From Sulfitobacter sp. (GTDB lineage Bacteria > Pseudomonadota > Alphaproteobacteria > Rhodobacterales > Rhodobacteraceae): DNA of 9,179 bases. The translations under genes were made by a program, and so were the position numbers. Under the pieces are notes generated by a model. It was not told the DNA's origin. It saw only the letters and a list, made by a program, of their open reading frames with translations, and searched no databases. The DNA lies in assembly GCA_026421135.1 (NCBI GenBank), contig JAPKCR010000049.1:1-9179 (forward strand), read 5' to 3'. Each line of letters opens with the position of its first letter. Positions within the stretch are counted from its first letter, which is position 1. Of the stretch, positions 5,705-9,179 are shown piece after piece.

Positions 5705-6495
5705 TGCTGGCGTTGATCGCAGGGGGCGGCGGATTGCCCCTAAGAGTGGCAGAGACGCAGGCGGTTGCGCCGCTGGTTTGCGCCTATGAAGGCGTGCCGC
5801 TGCAAGGCTTGAACCCTGCATTGACGTTTAGGCTGGAAACGCTCGGCAGTTTGCTTAAGGCGCTAAAAGATCACGGTGTTACCCGCGTTTGCTTTTGCGG
5901 CAGTGTCCCACGGCCAAATTTTGACCCCTCAAAACTCGACGCCGAAACGTTACCTTTGGTGCCGTTGTTCCAAAAGGCATTGGCGGCTGGGGATGACGGC
6001 GCCTTGCGCGTCTTGATCGAGATATTTGAACAAGCGGGCATGTCTGTTGTCGCCGCCCATGAGCTGGCCCCTGATTTGTTGGCGAAACCTGGCGTTCTGG
6101 GAAAGCTTCCCCCTGAGGCTGCAATGAAACATGACGCCGCGCGCGCAGCAAAGGTTGTTGCCACCTTGGCACCGTTGGATGTCGGGCAGTGCTGTGTGGT
6201 CGGTGGTGGTCAGGTGTTCGGGATTGAGGCGATTGGCGGCACTGACCATCTATTGGGAACGTTGCCAGAACAGGTAAAAAGGGCCCGAGCGATCCTGTTC
6301 AAAGGTCCGAAACCCGGCCAAAGCCGTCTAGTCGACATGCCTACCATCGGCCCCGCAACGTTGGAGGCCGCCCACAATGCGGGCTTGGCGGGCGTGGTGA
6401 TAGCTGCCGGCGGGGTGATTGTCCTTGAGCCAGAGCGCTGTGTGACCTTGGCCGATGATTTGGGTCTAGTTCTTTGGGCGTGGGCACCGGAATGA
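5704..6495 (+). CDS. lpxI: LpxI, UDP-2,3-diacylglucosamine pyrophosphatase
   Basis: Hydrolyses UDP-2,3-diacyl-GlcN to lipid X (2,3-diacyl-GlcN-1-phosphate) and UMP. This is the DUF1009 enzyme that replaces LpxH in alphaproteobacteria and attacks the other phosphate. 263 residues. Seen: N-terminal glycine-rich LIAGGGGLP (4-12), RVCFCGSVPRPNF (61-73), the central VVGGGQVFGIEAIGGTDHLL (165-184, family form EA-x-x-GTD), GPKPGQSRLVDMPTIGP (201-217) with Asp211 in the place of the metal-linked catalytic Asp of Caulobacter LpxI, and a Gly/Ala-rich end, AGVVIAAGGVIVLE. The ATG at 5704 overlaps the lpxA stop by one base (TGATG), and the TGA at 6493-6495 overlaps the lpxB ATG by four bases. Position between lpxA and lpxB supports the role. 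No lpxH-like gene is seen in the window. Confidence 0.94.
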   Translation: MLALIAGGGGLPLRVAETQAVAPLVCAYEGVPLQGLNPALTFRLETLGSLLKALKDHGVTRVCFCGSVPRPNFDPSKLDAETLPLVPLFQKALAAGDDGALRVLIEIFEQAGMSVVAAHELAPDLLAKPGVLGKLPPEAAMKHDAARAAKVVATLAPLDVGQCCVVGGGQVFGIEAIGGTDHLLGTLPEQVKRARAILFKGPKPGQSRLVDMPTIGPATLEAAHNAGLAGVVIAAGGVIVLEPERCVTLADDLGLVLWAWAPE

Positions 6496-7664
6496 AGGTG
6501 TTCATCGTCGCGGGGGAACCTTCCGGGGATCGCTTGGGCGGTGCCTTGATGGCCGGATTGAAATTTTTGCGTCCTGATGTGACCTTTGAGGGGATTGGCG
6601 GCAGCGATATGGCCGCCGAAGGGCTGCAAAGTCGTTTCGACATGTCAGAGCTTTCGGTCATGGGGATTGCCGAAATTCTGCCCAAATACCGCGCGCTAAT
6701 GGCCCGGATCGACGAAACCGCAGAGGCGGTGATTGCAGCACAGCCAGACGTGATGATCACCATCGACAGCCCCGATTTTTCGCTGCGGGTGGCAAAGCGG
6801 GTCAAAGCGCGGTCAAATGTTCGGACAGTCCATTACGTTGCACCAACCGTTTGGGCATGGCGCCCGGGTCGGGCCAAAAAGATGGCGCGATATATTGATC
6901 ATGTGCTGGCGCTTTTCCCGTTCGAGCCACCCTTGATGCAAGCCGAGGGGATGGATTGCGATTTCGTCGGACATCCTGTCGTGGCAGAACCAAGTGCGAC
7001 AGAGGCGCAAGCGCATGCGTTTCGTGCAGAGGCAGGGATTGGCGACGCACCGCTGCTGATGGTCCTGCCAGGGTCTCGGCGATCAGAGGTGGCAAAGTTG
7101 TCGGGTGTGTTCGGCGATGCTGTGGCACAATTTGCTAAGGGCGTGCCTGATTTACGTGTTGTCATCCCCGCAGCGGGCCCCGTCGCAGATGCCGTGATTG
7201 AGGCATGCCGTGACTGGGCTGTTGCCCCTGTTATTCTTGATCCACGAGAGTTGAGCCGTGAGGCCGCGCAAGAGCGCAAGCTGGCCGCATTTCGCGCAGC
7301 CGACTTGGCCTTGGCGGCGTCCGGCACGGTGTCGTTAGAGCTGGCCGCCGCCGCAACACCAATGGTTATCGCCTATCGCATGCATTGGCTAAGCTTTCGG
7401 CTAATCAAGGCGATGGCGTTGGTTGATACGGTGACGCTGGTTAATCTGGTTTCAGACACTCGGGTGGTACCCGAATTTCTGGGGCCTGACTGCGAAGCTG
7501 AAAAGATCGCAAAGGGGTTGGACGCTGTGTTCAAGGCACCTGGAGCCCAGCTAGGTGCAATGGCGCTGACCATGGAACGATTGGGGCAGGGTGGCGAGGC
7601 ACCCGGTCTACGCGCTGCACGGGCTGTTCTAGAGCGCATGGATCTAGTTTCGAAGGAAGGATGA
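6492..7664 (+). CDS. lpxB: LpxB, lipid A disaccharide synthase
   Basis: Peripheral membrane glycosyltransferase (GT19) that joins lipid X to UDP-2,3-diacyl-GlcN to form the tetraacyl disaccharide-1-phosphate. 390 residues, normal length. Seen: KVFIVAGEPSGDRLGG (2-17), GIGG (34-37), the IDSPDF motif with Asp92 (91-96), HYVAPTVWAWRPGRAKK (114-130), LFPFEP (141-146), DFVGHP (157-162), LPGSRRSEV (192-200) and the sugar-nucleotide-binding ASGTVSLE (276-283). I chose the ATG at 6492, not the in-frame TTG at 6474, because it gives the exact family N-terminus and an ATGA overlap with lpxI. It is the last gene of the operon; its stop codon opens the 5' arm of a hairpin at 7662-7680, and mnmA converges on it from the minus strand. 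The call is secure. Confidence 0.96.
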   Translation: MKVFIVAGEPSGDRLGGALMAGLKFLRPDVTFEGIGGSDMAAEGLQSRFDMSELSVMGIAEILPKYRALMARIDETAEAVIAAQPDVMITIDSPDFSLRVAKRVKARSNVRTVHYVAPTVWAWRPGRAKKMARYIDHVLALFPFEPPLMQAEGMDCDFVGHPVVAEPSATEAQAHAFRAEAGIGDAPLLMVLPGSRRSEVAKLSGVFGDAVAQFAKGVPDLRVVIPAAGPVADAVIEACRDWAVAPVILDPRELSREAAQERKLAAFRAADLALAASGTVSLELAAAATPMVIAYRMHWLSFRLIKAMALVDTVTLVNLVSDTRVVPEFLGPDCEAEKIAKGLDAVFKAPGAQLGAMALTMERLGQGGEAPGLRAARAVLERMDLVSKEG

Positions 7665-7680
7665 GGGGTGATACCCCTCA
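7662..7680. terminator. Hairpin between convergent lpxB and mnmA (bidirectional terminator candidate)
   Basis: TGAGGGGT (7662-7669) and ACCCCTCA (7673-7680) are perfect complements with a 3-nt loop, and the 5' arm starts with the lpxB stop codon itself. On the plus strand no T tract follows. On the minus strand, 45 nt after the mnmA stop, the tail is TCCTTCCTTC, pyrimidine-rich but not a clean T run. It is well placed to end both transcripts, but efficiency is uncertain. Confidence 0.5.
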
Positions 7681-7725
7681 AACTCCACGGAATTTGAGAC
7701 CATTTGGAATCAGATCAGCCGTAAT

Positions 7726-8868
7726 CTACCCTTTGTGGATCCACCCACCGCCAAATATCCTTGAGCTATCGGGATCGTAGAATACACAAGCCTGGCCCGG
7801 GGACACGCCTTCCTCGGGAACGAGCAATTCGACCTCTGCCGTGGTGTCGCTGATAGGGCGCAGGATCGCATCAATCGGTGGACGGGTTGAGCGCACCTTC
7901 ACGGCGATGGGCCACTCTGATTTGGACATCAAAGGGGCGTCGCCCAGCCAGTTGATCTCGCGCAGGGGAACTGTGCGGGTGGCAAGCATCGATTTGGGGC
8001 CGACAACGACCTGCGCCTTGTCTGCATCCAGACGGACGACATAAAGTGGGTCGGCTAGGCCACCAATGCCCAGCCCGCGGCGCTGGCCGATGGTATAGTT
8101 GATAACCCCATCATGGCGCGCCAGAACATTGCCGTCTGAATCAACGATATCGCCGGGGTTTGCAGCCTCGGGGCGTAGTTTGCGGATAACGGCTGCGTAA
8201 TCGCCATTGGGAACAAAGCAGATGTCTTGGCTGTCGGGCTTGTCAGCAACGCTGAGCCCGTATTTTTCCGCCAGCGCGCGCGTGTCATTCTTGGACGGTA
8301 GGTGCCCCAATGGAAAGCGCAAGTAATCCAGTTGATCCTTTGTGGTGGAAAACAGGAAATAGCTTTGATCGCGGTTCGCATCGGCTGCGCAGTGCAGTTC
8401 GGCACCGTTTTCACCCATTTTGCGTTGGATATAGTGCCCCGTCGCCATGCAATCCGCATCCAGATCCTTGGCAGTTTCAAGCAGATCTTTGAATTTCACC
8501 CGCTCATTGCAACGGATACACGGCACTGGCGTCGCACCGCCCAGATAGCTATCGGCGAATTCGTCAATAACGGCGTCTTTGAACACATTCTCATAATCAA
8601 GCACATAGTGCGGGAAACCCATGTCTTCGGCCACGCGGCGGGCATCGTGAATATCAATACCTGCGCAGCACGCACCCTTTTTCGCCAAAGCCGCGCCGTG
8701 GTCATAAAGCTGCAGGGTGACACCCACCACATCATACCCTTCCTCCGCCAGCATTGCGGCGACGACTGAACTGTCAACGCCGCCTGACATTGCCACGACA
8801 ACGCGTGTGTCGGCTGGGGCTTTGGCAAAGCCCAATGAGTTCAACGGCGGCGTGCGATCGAGAGGCAT
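7726..8868 (-). CDS. mnmA: MnmA, tRNA-specific 2-thiouridylase
   Basis: Cytoplasmic enzyme that adenylates and thiolates C2 of the wobble uridine U34 in tRNA-Lys, -Glu and -Gln, using sulfur relayed from a cysteine desulfurase. 380 residues, normal length. Seen: the PP-loop ATP site AMSGGVDSS (26-34); [16 protein letters not shown] (66-80); the first active-site cysteine in [13 protein letters not shown] (Cys120, with an extra Cys117); MATGHY (141-146); DQSYFLF (168-174); and the second cysteine, Cys217, in DSQDICFVP (212-220). [11 protein letters not shown] follows in the C-terminal half. The start at 8868 has GGAG 7 nt upstream on the minus strand. It is monocistronic here, converging on lpxB and divergent from the sciP-like gene, and is not functionally linked to lipid A. 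The call is secure. Confidence 0.96.
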   Translation of the reverse strand: MPLDRTPPLNSLGFAKAPADTRVVVAMSGGVDSSVVAAMLAEEGYDVVGVTLQLYDHGAALAKKGACCAGIDIHDARRVAEDMGFPHYVLDYENVFKDAVIDEFADSYLGGATPVPCIRCNERVKFKDLLETAKDLDADCMATGHYIQRKMGENGAELHCAADANRDQSYFLFSTTKDQLDYLRFPLGHLPSKNDTRALAEKYGLSVADKPDSQDICFVPNGDYAAVIRKLRPEAANPGDIVDSDGNVLARHDGVINYTIGQRRGLGIGGLADPLYVVRLDADKAQVVVGPKSMLATRTVPLREINWLGDAPLMSKSEWPIAVKVRSTRPPIDAILRPISDTTAEVELLVPEEGVSPGQACVFYDPDSSRIFGGGWIHKG

Positions 8869-8895
8869 AACAAATCTCCGGGAGGTTTAAGGCGA

Positions 8896-8923
8896 TATAT
8901 AGGAAAATGCGTTGTATTCTCAA
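8896..8923 (-). promoter_or_regulatory. Putative sigma-70-type promoter of mnmA
   Basis: On the minus strand TTGAGA (8923-8918) is followed after 16 bp by TATATA (8901-8896), each near consensus. A start near 8889 would leave a leader of about 20 nt that contains the GGAG ribosome site. Spacing and position fit well; it has not been compared with a mapped start. Confidence 0.55.
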
Positions 8924-8980
8924 GGGGGCACTTCATTTGTCCTTAAGGCTGCCAATTCACAATCACGGTCATTGCTAAGT

Positions 8981-9000
8981 TGGTGAGTGGTGGTGAGTGT
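8981..9000 (+). repeat. Tandem 10-bp direct repeat before sciP
   Basis: TGGTGAGTGG is followed directly by TGGTGAGTGT, 9 of 10 bases identical, ending just before the ATG at 9002. The second copy supplies the only ribosome-site-like stretch (GGTGAG, 8992-8997). The repeat also produces in-frame GTG codons at 8987, 8990 and 8993 just after a TGA at 8984, so the exact start is somewhat uncertain. Confidence 0.6.
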
Positions 9001-9001
9001 T

Positions 9002-9179
9002 ATGTATTTGAAAAAAGTCGATGGACCGCGTGCGGTCACTTTGCCGGATGGGACTACGTTTAGTCAGGCCGATCTGCCGGATCGAAAAACCCGACGCTGG
9101 GTCGCGTCGCGTAAAGCAGCGGTGGTGCGGGGCGTGTTTTACTGGCTGATCAGCCAGTCAGATGTATTCGAACGGTATA
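9002..9179 (+). CDS. sciP: SciP-like CtrA inhibitor, DUF1153 family (3' partial)
   Basis: Small helix-turn-helix protein of the DUF1153 family. In Caulobacter, SciP binds CtrA and blocks its activation of cell-cycle and motility genes; in Rhodobacterales the homologue is tied to the CtrA-controlled motility and gene-transfer-agent network. Seen: 59 residues, starting MYLKKVDGPRAVTLPDGT, then ADLP (24-27), RRWVASRKAAVVRGV (32-46), which I take as the family core, and LIS-x6-ERY up to the window edge. The family is about 90 residues, so roughly the last third is missing. The ATG at 9002 is preferred over the GTGs at 8987-8993 because it gives the family N-terminus. It is divergent from mnmA across 133 bp. 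No convincing full CtrA box is seen upstream. Assignment is by remembered family sequence; function in this organism is inferred. Confidence 0.85.
   Translation, partial: MYLKKVDGPRAVTLPDGTTFSQADLPDRKTRRWVASRKAAVVRGVFYWLISQSDVFERY
9141..9158. repeat. 18-bp perfect palindrome inside sciP
   Basis: ACTGGCTGATCAGCCAGT reads the same on both strands, centred on GATC. It covers codons for Tyr-Trp-Leu-Ile-Ser-Gln-Ser in the sciP-like gene. As RNA it gives a 7-bp stem with a GAUC loop. Whether it is a protein-binding site, an RNA structure or codon coincidence cannot be told from the sequence. Confidence 0.6.

Noticed and set aside
5045..5821. Long open frame on the minus strand across lpxA (258 codons)
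   Set aside because: The product is low-complexity in character with no known motif and lies wholly opposite lpxA/lpxI; judged a shadow of the coding strand.
6474..6491. TTG start six codons upstream of the lpxB ATG
   Set aside because: The added residues MGVGTG are not part of the family N-terminus, and the ATG at 6492 makes a typical ATGA overlap.
8943..8957. CtrA box upstream of sciP
   Set aside because: TTAA is followed after 7 bp by AATT, not TTAA; only one half-site fits, and such matches are frequent by chance.
1..9179. Horizontally acquired island, defence system or secondary-metabolite cluster
   Set aside because: All recognised genes are housekeeping, in conserved order, with no integrase, transposase, tRNA junction or obvious base-composition break.

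Overview
The window is core chromosome from an alphaproteobacterium, most likely a Rhodobacterales member of the Roseobacter type. Three things point there: the gene order rseP-bamA-skp-fabZ-lpxA-lpxI-lpxB, the use of lpxI rather than lpxH, and a DUF1153/SciP gene (product beginning MYLKKVDGPRAVTLPDGT) next to mnmA. I see no insertion sequence, phage gene, CRISPR array, tRNA or rRNA. The assignments rest on protein motifs read by eye.

Layout: (1) Positions 1-1102 hold the 3' four-fifths of rseP, the site-2 intramembrane protease; the start and the HExxH motif lie upstream. (2) Positions 1103-1469 are not empty. They contain a 41-residue single-span membrane protein gene (1202-1327) with a good ribosome binding site, an 11-bp inverted repeat overlapping its start region, a strong intrinsic terminator (about 1361-1408), and a promoter-like TTGACA element embedded in a 28-bp imperfect palindrome just before bamA. 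(3) Positions 1470-7664 form one plus-strand operon: bamA (outer-membrane protein insertion), skp/ompH (periplasmic chaperone), fabZ (hydroxyacyl-ACP dehydratase), lpxA, lpxI and lpxB (early lipid A synthesis). From fabZ to lpxB every junction overlaps (TGATG, TGATG, ATGA), which suggests translational coupling. (4) A perfect 8-bp hairpin starts in the lpxB stop codon, between the convergent lpxB and mnmA. (5) mnmA (tRNA 2-thiouridylase) is on the minus strand, 7726-8868. (6) Divergent from it is the 5' part of a sciP-like CtrA-regulator gene, from 9002 to the window edge.

The operon joins the two halves of outer-membrane building. RseP handles envelope-stress proteolysis and BamA and Skp deliver and fold beta-barrels. 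FabZ keeps the acyl-ACP pool moving, and LpxA, LpxI and LpxB turn UDP-GlcNAc plus hydroxyacyl-ACP into lipid A disaccharide monophosphate.

The coding content is ordinary. The points worth a second look are mainly non-coding: the palindrome over the bamA promoter, a terminator-shaped hairpin inside the skp signal-peptide codons, the inverted repeat at the start of the small membrane protein gene, and an 18-bp perfect palindrome inside sciP. I found no convincing undescribed multi-gene system.
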